DNA of 64,000 nucleotides from Actinomyces massiliensis 4401292 (GTDB lineage Bacteria; Actinomycetota; Actinomycetes; Actinomycetales; Actinomycetaceae): NCBI RefSeq assembly GCF_000269805.1, contig NZ_JH711481.1, positions 907,785 to 971,784 of the forward strand, read 5' to 3'. Shown piece by piece: positions 8,070 to 17,379 of this stretch (position 1 is its first letter; each line of letters starts with the position of its first letter). The notes under the pieces were generated by a model. It saw only the letters and a program-made list of their open reading frames with translations, ran no database searches and was not told where the DNA came from. The position numbers and the translations under genes were made by a program.

Positions 8070-9629
8070 GTGAGCACTGATCTTCAAGCGCGCCCTGTCC
8101 TGAACCTGCGCCTGTACGACTCCGCCGCCCGCGGCGTCGTCCCCCTGGCGCCCACCGTCGCCGAGGGAACGGTGGCGGTCTACCTGTGTGGCGCCACCGT
8201 TCAGGGCTCACCCCACATCGGCCACATGCGCTCCGGCATCGCCTTCGACGTCCTGCGCCGCTGGCTCGAGCGGTGCGGCCAGAAGGTCCTCCTCATCCGC
8301 AATGTCACCGACATCGATGACAAGATCCTCGACAACTCCGCGGCCGCCGAGCCCCCCGTGCCCTGGTGGGCCTGGGCTCAGCGCCACGAGCGCGAGTTCG
8401 ACGCCGCCTACCGGGCGCTCGGCGTGGCCCCGCCCACGTACGAGCCGCGCGCGACCGGTCACATCCCCGAGATGATCGATCTGGTCGGCCGCCTGCTGGA
8501 CGCCGGACACGCCTATATCGGCCAGGCCGGCAACGTCTACTTCGATGTGCGCTCGCTGTCCGACTACGGGTCGCTGACCAACCAGCGCGTCGAGGACCTG
8601 GCCACCACCGAGGACGAGTCCCAGATCGACGACGACCTTGAGGCCGACAAGCGCGACCCGCGCGACTTCGCCCTGTGGAAGACCGTCAAGCCCACCGAGC
8701 CGGCCGACGCCGCCTGGGACGCCCCCTGGGGCCGCGGGCGACCGGGCTGGCACCTGGAGTGCTCGGCCATGTCCAGGCGCTACCTGGGCGAGACCTTCGA
8801 CATCCACGGCGGCGGCATCGACCTGCGCTTCCCCCACCACGAGAACGAGCAGGCCCAGTCCCACGGCGCCGGCTGGGGCTTCGCCCGCCACTGGGTCCAC
8901 AACGCCTGGGTCACCGTCAAGGGCGAGAAGATGAGCAAGTCGCTGGGCAACTCCCTGGTCGTGGCCGAGCTGCTCAAGAAGTACGACGCCCCCGTGCTCC
9001 GCCTGGCGCTGGGCACCGTCCACCACCGCTCCACCGTCGAGTTCTCCGACGAGACCCTCGCCGACGCCGCCGCCCTGTGGGAGCGCCTGAGCGGCGCCGT
9101 CCTGCGCGCCCGGGAGGCGACCGGCGGCGCGAACGGCTCCGACGACGGCTCCGGCTCCGACACTGACGGCGCGGTCGCCGTCAGCCCGGTGGACGCACCG
9201 CCTCAGGAGGTGCGCGCGCGCCCTCTCCCCGACGAATACGTGGCCGCGATGGACGACGATCTCGGACTGGCCGGAGCCATGGCCGTCGTCCACGCCACCC
9301 TCAAACGGCTCAACAGTGCGCTCGCGGCCCCGACGCCGGAGCGCGACGCCGTCGTCGGGGCGGCTCTGGACCTGCGCTCCCAGCTCGACGTCCTGGGGCT
9401 GGACCCCCTCGCCGAGCCCTGGCGCTCCCGCGTTCTGGGCGGCTCGGAAGCCGGGAGCGACTCCGCCATGGATGCGCTCGACCATCTCGTCACCGCTCTG
9501 CTCGACCAGCGGGCCGAGGCCCGCGCAGCCAAGGACTGGCCCCGCGCCGACGCCCTGCGCGATGAGCTGACCGCCGCCGGCGTCGTCGTCGAGGACTCGA
9601 CCGCCGGCGCTCGCTGGCACCTGGCCTGA
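8070..9629 (+). CDS. cysS: cysteinyl-tRNA synthetase
   Basis: 519 aa class I aminoacyl-tRNA synthetase that charges tRNA-Cys. It has the HIGH motif in GSPHIGH (residues ~47-52) and KMSKS at ~287-291. The zinc-site residues are Cys40, the Cys of WHLECSAMS and the His of FPHHENE. The C-terminal anticodon-binding helices end in [17 protein letters not shown] 8070 is the start; the frame extends upstream to 7914 only through the repeat array. A low-complexity Gly/Ser/Asp insertion lies at ~353-373, between the catalytic core and the C-terminal domain. rlmB follows 28 bases later. Confidence 0.95.
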   Translation: MSTDLQARPVLNLRLYDSAARGVVPLAPTVAEGTVAVYLCGATVQGSPHIGHMRSGIAFDVLRRWLERCGQKVLLIRNVTDIDDKILDNSAAAEPPVPWWAWAQRHEREFDAAYRALGVAPPTYEPRATGHIPEMIDLVGRLLDAGHAYIGQAGNVYFDVRSLSDYGSLTNQRVEDLATTEDESQIDDDLEADKRDPRDFALWKTVKPTEPADAAWDAPWGRGRPGWHLECSAMSRRYLGETFDIHGGGIDLRFPHHENEQAQSHGAGWGFARHWVHNAWVTVKGEKMSKSLGNSLVVAELLKKYDAPVLRLALGTVHHRSTVEFSDETLADAAALWERLSGAVLRAREATGGANGSDDGSGSDTDGAVAVSPVDAPPQEVRARPLPDEYVAAMDDDLGLAGAMAVVHATLKRLNSALAAPTPERDAVVGAALDLRSQLDVLGLDPLAEPWRSRVLGGSEAGSDSAMDALDHLVTALLDQRAEARAAKDWPRADALRDELTAAGVVVEDSTAGARWHLA

Positions 9630-9657
9630 GCCCCGAGCGCAGTCGAAAGGATCATTC

Positions 9658-10689
9658 ATGCCCGGAAACGAGCAGTACCCCGGAGCCAAGCGGCGCTTCG
9701 CCAAGAAGGGCCCTACCAAGGGCTCCGGCGGCAAGCGCCGTCGGGGGCTGGAGGGCCGCGGCCCCACGCCGAAGGCGGAGGACCGCGTGGGCCATCCCAA
9801 GGCGCGGGCGAAGGCGCGCGCCGAGGCGCGGGCCGCCCAGCCCACCCATGCCAAACGGCTGGATAGGGCCAGGGACCGCTTCGACGTTCCCGCAGGCCAT
9901 GAGGTCGTATGCGGCCGCAATGCGGTCGCCGAGGCCGCCCGCGCCGGCGTCCCGATCACGCGCGTGTTCATGGCCTCCTCCGCAGCATCATCCGGGTCCG
10001 ACGACCGCCTCGGCGCCGTCGTCCGCCGCGCGACTCTGCTGGGCGCTCCGGTGCTGGAGGCCACCAGGCTCGACCTGGAGGCGCTCACCGACGGCGCCGC
10101 CCACCAGGGCGTGGCCATCGAGGTGCCCGCCTACGAGTACGCCGACGCCCGCGACCTGCTCGAGCGCGCCCGCGAAGCCGGCCGCACGCCGCTGCTCGTC
10201 GCCCTGGATCAGGTCACCGATCCCCACAATCTCGGGGCGGTCCTGCGCAACGCGGGCGCTTTCGGGGCCGACGGCGTCATCATCCCCGAGCGGCGGTCGG
10301 TCGGGGTCAACACCACCGTCTGGAAGGTCTCGGCCGGCGCGGCCGCCCGCGTGCCGGTGGCCCGCGAGACGAACCTCGTGCGCACACTGACCGCCCTGAA
10401 GAAGGAGGGCTGCTTCGTCGTCGGGCTCGACGGCGGTGGGGACACGGCGCTCGAGGACCTCACGCTCGCCGATGCCCCGCTCGTCGTGGTCACCGGGGCC
10501 GAGGGGGCGGGCCTGTCCCGCCTGGTGCGTCAGACCTGCGACGTCATCGCCTCCATCCCGATCTCCCGTGCCGTCGAATCGCTCAACGCGGCGGTGGCCA
10601 CCGGCATCGGCCTGTACGAGATCGACCGACTGCGCCGCGCCGCTCGTTCTGCTCAGCCCGCTCAGTCCGTTCGCCCGGATCGGGGCTGA
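9658..10689 (+). CDS. rlmB: 23S rRNA (guanosine-2'-O-)-methyltransferase RlmB, SpoU family
   Basis: 343 aa. The first ~80 residues are Lys/Arg/Gly-rich, as is usual for actinobacterial members. A substrate-binding domain (GRNAVAEAARAGVPITRVFM) and the SpoU knot domain follow, with DQVTDPHNLGAVLRNA, VVVTGAEGAGL and IPISRAVESLNAAVA. It methylates G2251-equivalent ribose in 23S rRNA. ATG 9658 has a GAAAGGATC ribosome site. The C-terminus ends in a short AQPAQS-type repeat. Confidence 0.93.
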   Translation: MPGNEQYPGAKRRFAKKGPTKGSGGKRRRGLEGRGPTPKAEDRVGHPKARAKARAEARAAQPTHAKRLDRARDRFDVPAGHEVVCGRNAVAEAARAGVPITRVFMASSAASSGSDDRLGAVVRRATLLGAPVLEATRLDLEALTDGAAHQGVAIEVPAYEYADARDLLERAREAGRTPLLVALDQVTDPHNLGAVLRNAGAFGADGVIIPERRSVGVNTTVWKVSAGAAARVPVARETNLVRTLTALKKEGCFVVGLDGGGDTALEDLTLADAPLVVVTGAEGAGLSRLVRQTCDVIASIPISRAVESLNAAVATGIGLYEIDRLRRAARSAQPAQSVRPDRG

Positions 10690-10788
10690 CCCGCATGCCG
10701 GTTGCTGACACAATGGGCGCCGGACCCGTAATCCCTAATCACCGGACCGACCGCGGAGCGGCTGGTCCCAGCCGGCTAGGAGGCCGTC

Positions 10789-12030
10789 ATGGTGCAGGAC
10801 ACCGCACAGCGCTGGAACCGTACTGAAGGCGTGCTCATTGCTCCGGGTACCCAGCCGGATGCGGTTGCCGACCGCCTTGTCGCGGACCGGGTCGTCGCCC
10901 GCCTCGAGTGGTACCCCTCCAGCCCCCACCTGCTGTCGGTGACGCTCATGGCCGACGCCGATGGTCGCGTCGCCGTCACCCCGCCCGCACGCGGGGGAGT
11001 CGTGGCCGGGCTCGGCGTCAGCGAGCTCGCCGAGTCCCTCGCCCGCGAGTTCGGGGCGGATGTGACCATCGGCCCGGCGGCCTTCAACGCGCTGCCCGAC
11101 GACGTCGTTCTGCCCGAGGTTCCGGGCGGTCCCGGGCCCACGACCCGCACACTCGTGGTCTCGCCCCTGAGCGCCTACATGGTGCCTCTGCAGGCCACGC
11201 TGCTGGAGCGCCCGCTCGCCGTGGCCTCCCTGCCCGGCCTGGATCGTCGGATCGTCATGTACGCCGGCGAGGGGACGGGGCTGGGCTCCTTCGGCTGGGA
11301 CGAGGAGTCCCTGCCCGCTCTCGTCCTGACCGTTGACGAGCACGACGTCGCCGCCCGCGCCATCCTGACCGGTGAGAGCGAGGATGACGCCGTCTTCTCC
11401 TGGGGCATGACCTCGCGCTATGTGTGGGGCGGAGTCGAGGAGCCCGGACCGGCGCTGCGCGCACTGGTCGATGAGCTGCTCACCGATTCGACCGACGCCT
11501 CCGTCATCGCCTCGACCGTGCCGGGAGCCGACGTCGAGGCCGCTGCCGCGGCCTGCGAGACTCCAGGCCTGAAGGGCATGGTCGCCCTGACTCGGGCGCT
11601 GGGATTGCCCGAGTGGGTCGAGTCCGTCCTGGCCGGGCGGCTCGCGCCGGCGGAGGTGCCCGGTGCGGTCGTCCATGAGCCTCGCGGCCTGTCGAACGCC
11701 GTGGGCCGCAGCGTCGGCATGCTTCTGCAGGATCCGTCCACTCCGGGCTCGGCCTTCTGGCAGTCCTACGTTCGCACTGTCACCGATATGCCCTGGGCGG
11801 TGCGCGGGGCGGCCATTCTCGAGGCCGGTCTGGGCGGGGCGCTGGTGGGCGCGGCGGTGCGCCGCCACCACCGGACCGGTCGTCTGCCCGGCGGGCTGCT
11901 GGGCGTGGGCATTGTGCTGATGGTGGATGCGGTGGCCGAGACCTCGCTGGCCTCCTGGACGCGGCACCGCGAATTGCGCCGACGGGCCGATGAGGAGATG
12001 GCGCTGGTCGCCGAGGAGCTCGGCGCCTGA
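10789..12030 (+). CDS. hypothetical actinobacterial protein
   Basis: 413 aa, ATG with a strong AGGAGG site. The N-terminal ~300 residues are soluble, with alternating beta-type blocks and no signal peptide. Near residues 340-385 there are two weakly hydrophobic Gly/Ala-rich stretches (AILEAGLGGALVGAA and GGLLGVGIVLMVDAVAE) that could be membrane-associated. I do not recognise a domain. It follows rlmB in the same direction with a ~100-base gap, so it may have its own promoter. Confidence 0.65.
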   Translation: MVQDTAQRWNRTEGVLIAPGTQPDAVADRLVADRVVARLEWYPSSPHLLSVTLMADADGRVAVTPPARGGVVAGLGVSELAESLAREFGADVTIGPAAFNALPDDVVLPEVPGGPGPTTRTLVVSPLSAYMVPLQATLLERPLAVASLPGLDRRIVMYAGEGTGLGSFGWDEESLPALVLTVDEHDVAARAILTGESEDDAVFSWGMTSRYVWGGVEEPGPALRALVDELLTDSTDASVIASTVPGADVEAAAAACETPGLKGMVALTRALGLPEWVESVLAGRLAPAEVPGAVVHEPRGLSNAVGRSVGMLLQDPSTPGSAFWQSYVRTVTDMPWAVRGAAILEAGLGGALVGAAVRRHHRTGRLPGGLLGVGIVLMVDAVAETSLASWTRHRELRRRADEEMALVAEELGA

Positions 12031-12063
12031 GGGGCGCGCGGGGCGCTCGCTCGCCCAGCCGCC

Positions 12064-12624
12064 CTAGTCGAGTCCCTCGAGATAGGCCGTGAGGACGGCT
12101 CTCGTGTCCACGGGTGCGGCTTCGGCCGCCTGGTACATCAGCAGCGCGTCCACCAGCCCCACCAGGTCGGGGGCGCGGGTCACGGCGTCCGAGACGCCTG
12201 CGGAGGTGAGAACCTGCTCGGCCAGTCGGGTCAACGGCTCCCTGACCGGGGCCTTGGCCGTGAGCGCTTCTCGAAGCTCGGCATCGTCTCGCAACTCGAA
12301 CAGGAGCGCGCCGCGGGCGGCTTGAGCGTCCGAGCGTCGTGCCATGTGCGCGAGGATGTCCGCTGCGATGCCGGCCGCCTCATGGCGATGAAGTGACGCG
12401 GGGATCTTGACGTCGGCGATGTCCGACTGTGATCCCTCGGAAAGACGGTTGACCACGAGTGTCAGCAGATCTCGGCGGGTGCGGGCGTAGTAGGAGGTCG
12501 ATCCGCGGGGGAGCCCCGCTTCGGCATCGACGTGCAGGTGTGTGAGTGCGTGCACTCCATCGCGGGCGATGAGCCGTACTCCGGCGTCGCCGATCTGCTC
12601 TCTGCGTCCTGCCCCGCGTCCCAT
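12064..12624 (-). CDS. TetR-family transcriptional regulator
   Basis: 186 aa. The N-terminal helix-turn-helix reads RREQIGDAGVRLIARDGVHA then a recognition region ending STSYYARTRRDLL, the usual TetR pattern. The C-terminal helices would bind the ligand. ATG 12624 has AAGGAG upstream; the longer open frame to 13641 is antisense to the next gene. It is divergent from the Rossmann-fold gene at 12718, and a long palindrome lies between them. It very likely represses both itself and that gene. Confidence 0.85.
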   Translation of the reverse strand: MGRGAGRREQIGDAGVRLIARDGVHALTHLHVDAEAGLPRGSTSYYARTRRDLLTLVVNRLSEGSQSDIADVKIPASLHRHEAAGIAADILAHMARRSDAQAARGALLFELRDDAELREALTAKAPVREPLTRLAEQVLTSAGVSDAVTRAPDLVGLVDALLMYQAAEAAPVDTRAVLTAYLEGLD

Positions 12625-12655
12625 GGCGTCCGCTCCTTGCCTTTCGAGACTAAAT

Positions 12656-12692
12656 ACCTCTACGATTATAGATACTCTATGATCGTAGAGGT
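12656..12692. promoter_or_regulatory. candidate TetR operator, 37-bp near-perfect palindrome
   Basis: Outer arms ACCTCTACGAT (12656-12666) and ATCGTAGAGGT (12682-12692) pair perfectly. Inner arms ATAGA (12668-12672) and TCTAT (12676-12680) pair around TAC, with one mismatch between the two sets. Each half is itself close to a 16-bp palindrome of the type CTCTAYGATYRTAGAK, so two dimers could bind. It lies between the divergent starts at 12624 and 12718 in an AT-rich stretch likely to hold both promoters. Confidence 0.8.
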
Positions 12693-12717
12693 GTAAATGC
12701 TGCGAGAGGGGCGCGCG

Positions 12718-13446
12718 ATGAGAGTGGCAGTTGTAGGAGGGGGCGTCTCCGGGAAGGCCATCAGGCATGCTCTGGAGAATGCCGGGACGCGGGTGACGAT
12801 GCACTCGCGCCGGACCGGTTTCGACGTCCTGCGGGATGATGCCGTGGCCGTACTGGCGGGGGCGGATGCCATTGTGGAGGCCAGTGGCAGGTTCACCACC
12901 GGCAAGAAGGTCGCAACCGACTTCTTCACGCGTTCGACTCGCGCCATTTCCGCTGCGGCGAAGGCCTTCGGGGTGCGACATGTTCTGCTCTCGATCGTCG
13001 GCTGTCACTTGCCGGAAGTCCGGGGGTACGGCTATTTCGCGGGTAAAGTTGCTCAAGAGGAGCTTGCCCGCCGGATGAGCCCGCGTCTGTCGCTGGTCCG
13101 CTCGACCCAATGGTTCGAGTTCGTCGGCCAGAATGTGGAGCGCATGCGCCACGGCCCCATTTCGCTCATCCCCTCCATGAGAATGCGCCCAGTCGGTCTC
13201 GACGCCGTCGCCGAGACCGTGGCTCAGGCGGTTCTCAGTGACGACGACGGCCAGACGTATGAGGTTGCGGGACCCGAGGTGATGACGCTGTGGGAGATGA
13301 CTGCGCAGCTCCCATCCTTGAGCGCGCGACCGGTGCCCCTGCTGATCCCAACCCGCTGGGGACTCGCCTTCCGCCGCGGTGCGCTGGTGCCTGGCGATGA
13401 TGTGCCGTCGGTGGGCCCCACGTATGCGCAGTGGTTGCGGGCGTGA
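12718..13446 (+). CDS. NAD(P)-binding Rossmann-fold protein (atypical SDR / NmrA-like)
   Basis: 242 aa. The N-terminus has the dinucleotide-binding VVGGGVSGKAI. A VLLSIVGCHLPEVRGYGYFAGK segment has the position of the extended-SDR active site, and the C-terminus contains a DDGQTYEVAGPEVMT block as in NmrA/NAD(P)H-binding proteins. Likely an oxidoreductase or redox sensor. I chose ATG 12718 because GAGAGG precedes it; ATG 12697 is also in frame. Control by the divergent TetR protein suggests response to a small reactive or toxic compound. Confidence 0.78.
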   Translation: MRVAVVGGGVSGKAIRHALENAGTRVTMHSRRTGFDVLRDDAVAVLAGADAIVEASGRFTTGKKVATDFFTRSTRAISAAAKAFGVRHVLLSIVGCHLPEVRGYGYFAGKVAQEELARRMSPRLSLVRSTQWFEFVGQNVERMRHGPISLIPSMRMRPVGLDAVAETVAQAVLSDDDGQTYEVAGPEVMTLWEMTAQLPSLSARPVPLLIPTRWGLAFRRGALVPGDDVPSVGPTYAQWLRA

Positions 13447-13499
13447 CGAGCATGGTCGAGCCTGACGATGTCGTTCTGCGGGTGGCCGCACGGCTACGG

Positions 13500-13943
13500 T
13501 CATGCACCGATGGCGTTCAGGAACGCTATGATAACTGTAACGAGTATCACCCCGAAGATGGTGAGCATGATGACCGTGGGAGCGCGGTAGTCCTTGTCGG
13601 AGATCGGAGTGGGTGAGATCACCGGCGACGAGTTCTGCCACTGCGGCTCCCAGTAGAAGAGCCGAACCACTCCACCGGGTGCCACACGCACCGTCACCGG
13701 CCGGGTGAGCACCAGCAGCCCCGGCACGCCCACCTCCAGAGGAACGCCGGCGGGGACCTGCAGTCGCGTAGTCCCCATGGGCAGGTGCATGTTCTCCCCG
13801 TTGATGCGGATCGCAGCCGGACGCCCGGGAGGGCTGAGCAGTCGAAGCTCCGCTCGCACATGCTGGACGGTGATATCTAGGTAACCGGTACCGTGCGGGT
13901 AAGCAGGGTAAGCACTGTGCGGTGGGCCGGTTGTGCCGTTCAT
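13500..13943 (-). CDS. hypothetical tail-anchored protein, paralogue 2
   Basis: 147 aa from ATG 13943. A short Pro/Tyr/His-rich start is followed by a ~90-residue beta-rich domain (IRINGENMHLPMG, LQVPAGVPLEVGV, VTVRVAPGGVVRLFYWEP). One C-terminal membrane helix (VIMLTIFGVILVTVIIAFL) ends five residues before the stop. There is no signal peptide, so a cytoplasmic domain anchored by its tail is likely. It shares the INGxxxH and LFYW/FYYR positions with the gene just upstream on this strand. Confidence 0.7.
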   Translation of the reverse strand: MNGTTGPPHSAYPAYPHGTGYLDITVQHVRAELRLLSPPGRPAAIRINGENMHLPMGTTRLQVPAGVPLEVGVPGLLVLTRPVTVRVAPGGVVRLFYWEPQWQNSSPVISPTPISDKDYRAPTVIMLTIFGVILVTVIIAFLNAIGA

Positions 13944-13969
13944 TGCGCTCTTCTCACTCGCCCGGGGCT

Positions 13970-14395
13970 TCAGAGCCGTTTCATCAACTCGATGAGCAGA
14001 TGAAAGGCAAGCACTGCGAGCAGGATCACGACTATGACAAGCCACTGCTTCTCGTAAGGGCTGGGTCTCTTGATCCTCTCCAGCGTCAGCGCACCGGGAT
14101 CTCCCTTGATCCAGGAGCGGTAGTAGAAGACGGGGACGGCCTGCTCGGGCTGGACCACGACATCGACGCGTGGAGCGAGCAGCCTGAAGCCGCCGGGACG
14201 ACCGATGACGACGCTCGCAGGCCCCGCAGGCGCGACGACACGGGCGACAGCCGAACTGAAGTGCACCGGACAACCGTTGATCATCACCGGGATGTACTTC
14301 CATGTGAGCACCGTTCCGGAGGGGTCGGTCACCAGGTCGATGAAGCCGTGAGGGACGCGGTCGGCGCCGGGGAGGACGACGACGTCGGGGCTCAC
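13970..14395 (-). CDS. hypothetical tail-anchored protein, paralogue 1
   Basis: 141 aa. Same layout as its downstream neighbour: a beta-rich domain (PVMINGCPVHFSSA, VVAPAGPASVVIGRPGGFRLL, VDVVVQPEQAVPVFYYRSW), a charged linker, and a single C-terminal hydrophobic helix (WLVIVVILLAVLAFHLLIELM). The two genes are 26 bases apart and look like an operon after the DUF4032 gene. No function is recognised. Confidence 0.7.
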   Translation of the reverse strand: MSPDVVVLPGADRVPHGFIDLVTDPSGTVLTWKYIPVMINGCPVHFSSAVARVVAPAGPASVVIGRPGGFRLLAPRVDVVVQPEQAVPVFYYRSWIKGDPGALTLERIKRPSPYEKQWLVIVVILLAVLAFHLLIELMKRL

Positions 14396-14417
14396 GCGAG
14401 CATCATCCTTGCTCTCC

Positions 14418-15803
14418 TCACTCCCCCTTGAACTTCAGGCCGGCGGTGAAGCCCATGGGATTGCGCTCATAGGCCAGGGCCATCTCCTCATCCCTGGCGG
14501 CGAACTCGTCATCGTCGTCAAGGGGGGCGTTCTCGCCTTCGTCCTCGGCGCCGAAGATCGCCGCCATCTCCTGGGTGTCGCCCAGTGAGAGGAAGGACTC
14601 CTCGTCCCGGTGCTGGGGCAGGACATTGTTGATGTAGTCCTCAAGCGCCTGCTCGGTGGTGATGTCGCACTGCTGGGCCTCCGACATGTACCAGCGGTGC
14701 TCGAGGACCTCGTGGAAGATCTCTGCGGGTTCGAGCTTGCGGCGCAGTTCCATGGGAACGGCGGAGATCGTCGGCTCGAAGACGTTGGCGAGCCAGGAGT
14801 GGGCCGTCTGCTCGATGGGCTCGTCCTGCCGATCGGTGTAGGCCCTGTACGCCTCCAGGTCGTTGAGCATGCGCTGGCCCTGACGCTCCTGGACGTCCAA
14901 ACCCGTCAGGCGCATGATCTGGCGGTGGTAGTGCCCCGCATCGACGACCTTGGGCTGGATGACCATGCGCGCGACCGAGCCGTCGGCGTGGGTCTTCATC
15001 ATGAGCTCGCCGACGTCGAAGCCCAGCTTGTTGAGGCGCTCGATGCGCTGCCGCACGCGCCACCGCTCGCCCATGTCGAAGGTCTCCGCGCCCGTGAGCA
15101 CCTCCCACAGGTCGGTGTAGCGGGTCACGATGCGGTCGCCGACCTCAATCGTGTCGACGCTGGGCTCCAGGAGCGCTCCGGCCTGGAGGTCCATGAGCTC
15201 GCCGATGATGTTCGTCCGGGCGACGTCGATGTCGTACAGCCGCTTGCCCTCCGTCAGTCCCTCCGTGTGGAGCTCGCCGGTCTCGGCGTCGACCAGATAG
15301 GCGGCGAAGGCGCCTGCGTCGCGCCGGAAGAGCGTGTTGGACAGCGAGACATCCCCCCAGTAGAAGCCGAGCAGGTGCAGGCGCACGAGCAGGACCGCCA
15401 GAGCGTCGATCAGGCGTGTGGCGGTCTCCGGGCGCATGTACTGGCTGAACAGGGCGCGATAGGGGAGGGAGTAGGACAGGTGCTCGGTGATGAGCACGGA
15501 GTTCAGGGCGGTGCCGGACAGGTCCGTGCGGCTCGTGATGACAGCGGTAGGCGTCACGCACGGCGCGCCCAGGCGCACGAGGCTGCGGAGCAGCTCGTAC
15601 TCGCGATAGGCGACGGACTCGCCGATCTCCTTGACGGCGATCACGCGCTCGGAGAGGTTGACGAACCGCACGATGTGTCGGGACAGGCCGCGTGGAAGTG
15701 CCGCGAGGACTTCGGGCGGCCACGACTCCAGTGGGCTCTCCCACGGCAGGTCGAGCAGCGCGGGGTCGATCGTCGCCGCGGTAATCTGCATGGACTGAGG
15801 CAT
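14418..15803 (-). CDS. DUF4032 domain-containing protein
   Basis: 461 aa. The N-terminal half has a lipopolysaccharide-kinase-like fold: VIAVKEIGE supplies the Lys-like strand, YREYELLRSL the helix, and FYWGDVSLSNTLFRRD looks like a catalytic HxDxxxxN-type loop. LVDAETGE follows. The C-terminal half (from ~residue 220) matches the DUF4032 pattern with KVVDAGHYHRQIM. The tail is acidic. These proteins are common in actinobacteria and are of unknown substrate. It is upstream of the two tail-anchored genes on the same strand. Confidence 0.82.
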   Translation of the reverse strand: MPQSMQITAATIDPALLDLPWESPLESWPPEVLAALPRGLSRHIVRFVNLSERVIAVKEIGESVAYREYELLRSLVRLGAPCVTPTAVITSRTDLSGTALNSVLITEHLSYSLPYRALFSQYMRPETATRLIDALAVLLVRLHLLGFYWGDVSLSNTLFRRDAGAFAAYLVDAETGELHTEGLTEGKRLYDIDVARTNIIGELMDLQAGALLEPSVDTIEVGDRIVTRYTDLWEVLTGAETFDMGERWRVRQRIERLNKLGFDVGELMMKTHADGSVARMVIQPKVVDAGHYHRQIMRLTGLDVQERQGQRMLNDLEAYRAYTDRQDEPIEQTAHSWLANVFEPTISAVPMELRRKLEPAEIFHEVLEHRWYMSEAQQCDITTEQALEDYINNVLPQHRDEESFLSLGDTQEMAAIFGAEDEGENAPLDDDDEFAARDEEMALAYERNPMGFTAGLKFKGE

Positions 15804-15900
15804 GAAAACATCCTCTCAGGAAACGGAGTCGACGGCGCGCTGAGCGGCGGGAGGGGTGCCGGACCGCACACTGAGACACCTGAGGCACCTGAGACACACC

Positions 15901-15935
15901 GAAGCCCGCCCCCTCGGCGTGAGGGGACGGGCTTC
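15901..15935 (-). terminator. hairpin downstream of the sugar-ABC ATPase gene
   Basis: Arms GAAGCCCG-CCCCTC and GAGGGG-CGGGCTTC pair with one C/A mismatch and a five-base loop. It lies 92 bases after the stop of the gene ending at 16027 and before the DUF4032 start. No U-tract follows, as is usual in GC-rich actinobacteria. Confidence 0.55.
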
Positions 15936-16026
15936 AGTGCGGATCGGCGCGTGGCGCGATCGCGGGGTCGGGGTCTCAGGCGGTGAAGTGCTCAGGTCCT
16001 CCGCACCAGACCCGCTGCTAGGGCCC

Positions 16027-17154
16027 TCAGGCGGGCAGGCGCTCGCCCGTGGAGGAGGAGAAGATGTGCTCCTCGCCGGGCTTGATGCGCACGTGGACGG
16101 TCTCGCCCGGCTCGGGCGCGGTGCGCGGGGGAACGCGAACGATGATCTGGCTGGAGTCCTCGCCGGATCCCAGCTTCTCCTCCGAGCCCTCGGCGCCGAC
16201 GAGCTCGCCGTAGATGTAGGCGTCGCTCCCCAGCTCCTCCACGAAGGACAGGCGCACCGGGATGGAGGGATCGTCGTCCGCGGAGACGACCTCGAGGGAC
16301 TCGGGGCGGAAGCCGATGATGACCTTGCCGCCGTCCTCGGGCTTGATGGCGTCCAGGGTGGCCTTGGACAGCTGGACCTTGGCGGCGCCGAGAGTCGCGA
16401 CGTCCCCCTCGACCGAGAACCGCCCCAGGTTCATGGCCGGCGAGCCGATGAAGCCGGCGACGAAGTCGTTGGCCGGCTTGTCGTACATCTCACGCGGGGT
16501 GCCGACCTGCTGGAGGACGCCGTCCTTGAGGACCGCGATGCGGTCCCCCATGGTCAGGGCCTCGGTCTGGTCGTGGGTGACGTAGACCGTGGTGACGCCC
16601 AGCGACCGCTGGAGGGAGGCGATCTGCGTGCGGGTCTGAACGCGCAGCTTGGCGTCCAGGTTGGACAGGGGCTCGTCCATGAGGAAGACCTTGGGCTTGC
16701 GCACGATGGCGCGGCCCATGGCGACACGCTGACGCTGGCCGCCGGAGAGGGCCTTCGGCTTGCGGTCGAGGTACTCGGTCAGGCCGAGGATCTTGGCGGC
16801 CTCCTTGACCCGCTTGTCGATCTCCGCCTTCGGGGTGCCCGCGATCTTGAGGGCGAAGCCCATGTTGTCGTGCACGCTCATGTGCGGGTACAGGGCGTAG
16901 TTCTGGAAGACCATGGCGATGTCACGGTCCTTGGGCTGAACATCGGTGACGTCCTTGTCCCCGATGAGGATGCGGCCGGAATTGACGTCCTCCAGGCCCG
17001 CGAGCATGCGCAGGGAGGTCGACTTTCCGCAGCCGGAGGGGCCGACGAGGACGAGGAACTCGCCGTCGGCGATCTCAAGATTGAGGGCATCCACGCTCGG
17101 GCGGTCATTGCCCGGGTAAATGCGCGTGGCGTGATCGAAAGTCACAGTGGCCAT
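16027..17154 (-). CDS. sugar ABC transporter ATP-binding protein (MsiK/UgpC/MalK type)
   Basis: 375 aa. Walker A GPSGCGKST near residue 38, Q-loop in MVFQNYALYPHM, signature LSGGQRQRVAMGRA, Walker B VFLMDEPLSNLD, and the H-loop in YVTHDQTEAL. The C-terminal ~130 residues form the OB-type regulatory domain (RPESLEVV, VHVRIKPGEEHIF). Shared ATPases of this type energise several carbohydrate importers in actinobacteria. No permease or binding-protein gene is next to it, which fits a multi-transporter ATPase. A GAAGGGA site precedes the ATG. Confidence 0.92.
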   Translation of the reverse strand: MATVTFDHATRIYPGNDRPSVDALNLEIADGEFLVLVGPSGCGKSTSLRMLAGLEDVNSGRILIGDKDVTDVQPKDRDIAMVFQNYALYPHMSVHDNMGFALKIAGTPKAEIDKRVKEAAKILGLTEYLDRKPKALSGGQRQRVAMGRAIVRKPKVFLMDEPLSNLDAKLRVQTRTQIASLQRSLGVTTVYVTHDQTEALTMGDRIAVLKDGVLQQVGTPREMYDKPANDFVAGFIGSPAMNLGRFSVEGDVATLGAAKVQLSKATLDAIKPEDGGKVIIGFRPESLEVVSADDDPSIPVRLSFVEELGSDAYIYGELVGAEGSEEKLGSGEDSSQIIVRVPPRTAPEPGETVHVRIKPGEEHIFSSSTGERLPA

Positions 17155-17379
17155 GGATGGTGTCCCTTCACCGGCAGGTACGTGCCGGACGATCCGTAGT
17201 GAAAGGTGCCGATGCGTGTCCGCACTGACACAGGAGCCCGGCCGGGTGACCGGGCGCGGGACTCATGCTGTCACACTATCAAGCCGATCAGATAGGTTTG
17301 CGGCGATCGGAGTCGCTCCCGAGGCGGTGAAGCCCCTCACATCCCATGCTGGGACGGAGGGTACCGGTACTGTGAGGCT

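Noticed and set aside
8208-10118. 636-codon open frame antisense to cysS and rlmB
   Set aside because: It is the complement of two well-supported genes and has no recognisable protein family.
13447-13641. Upstream extension of the TetR reading frame to 13641
   Set aside because: It runs antisense through the Rossmann-fold gene and over the palindromic operator; the TetR helix-turn-helix and ribosome site define the start at 12624.
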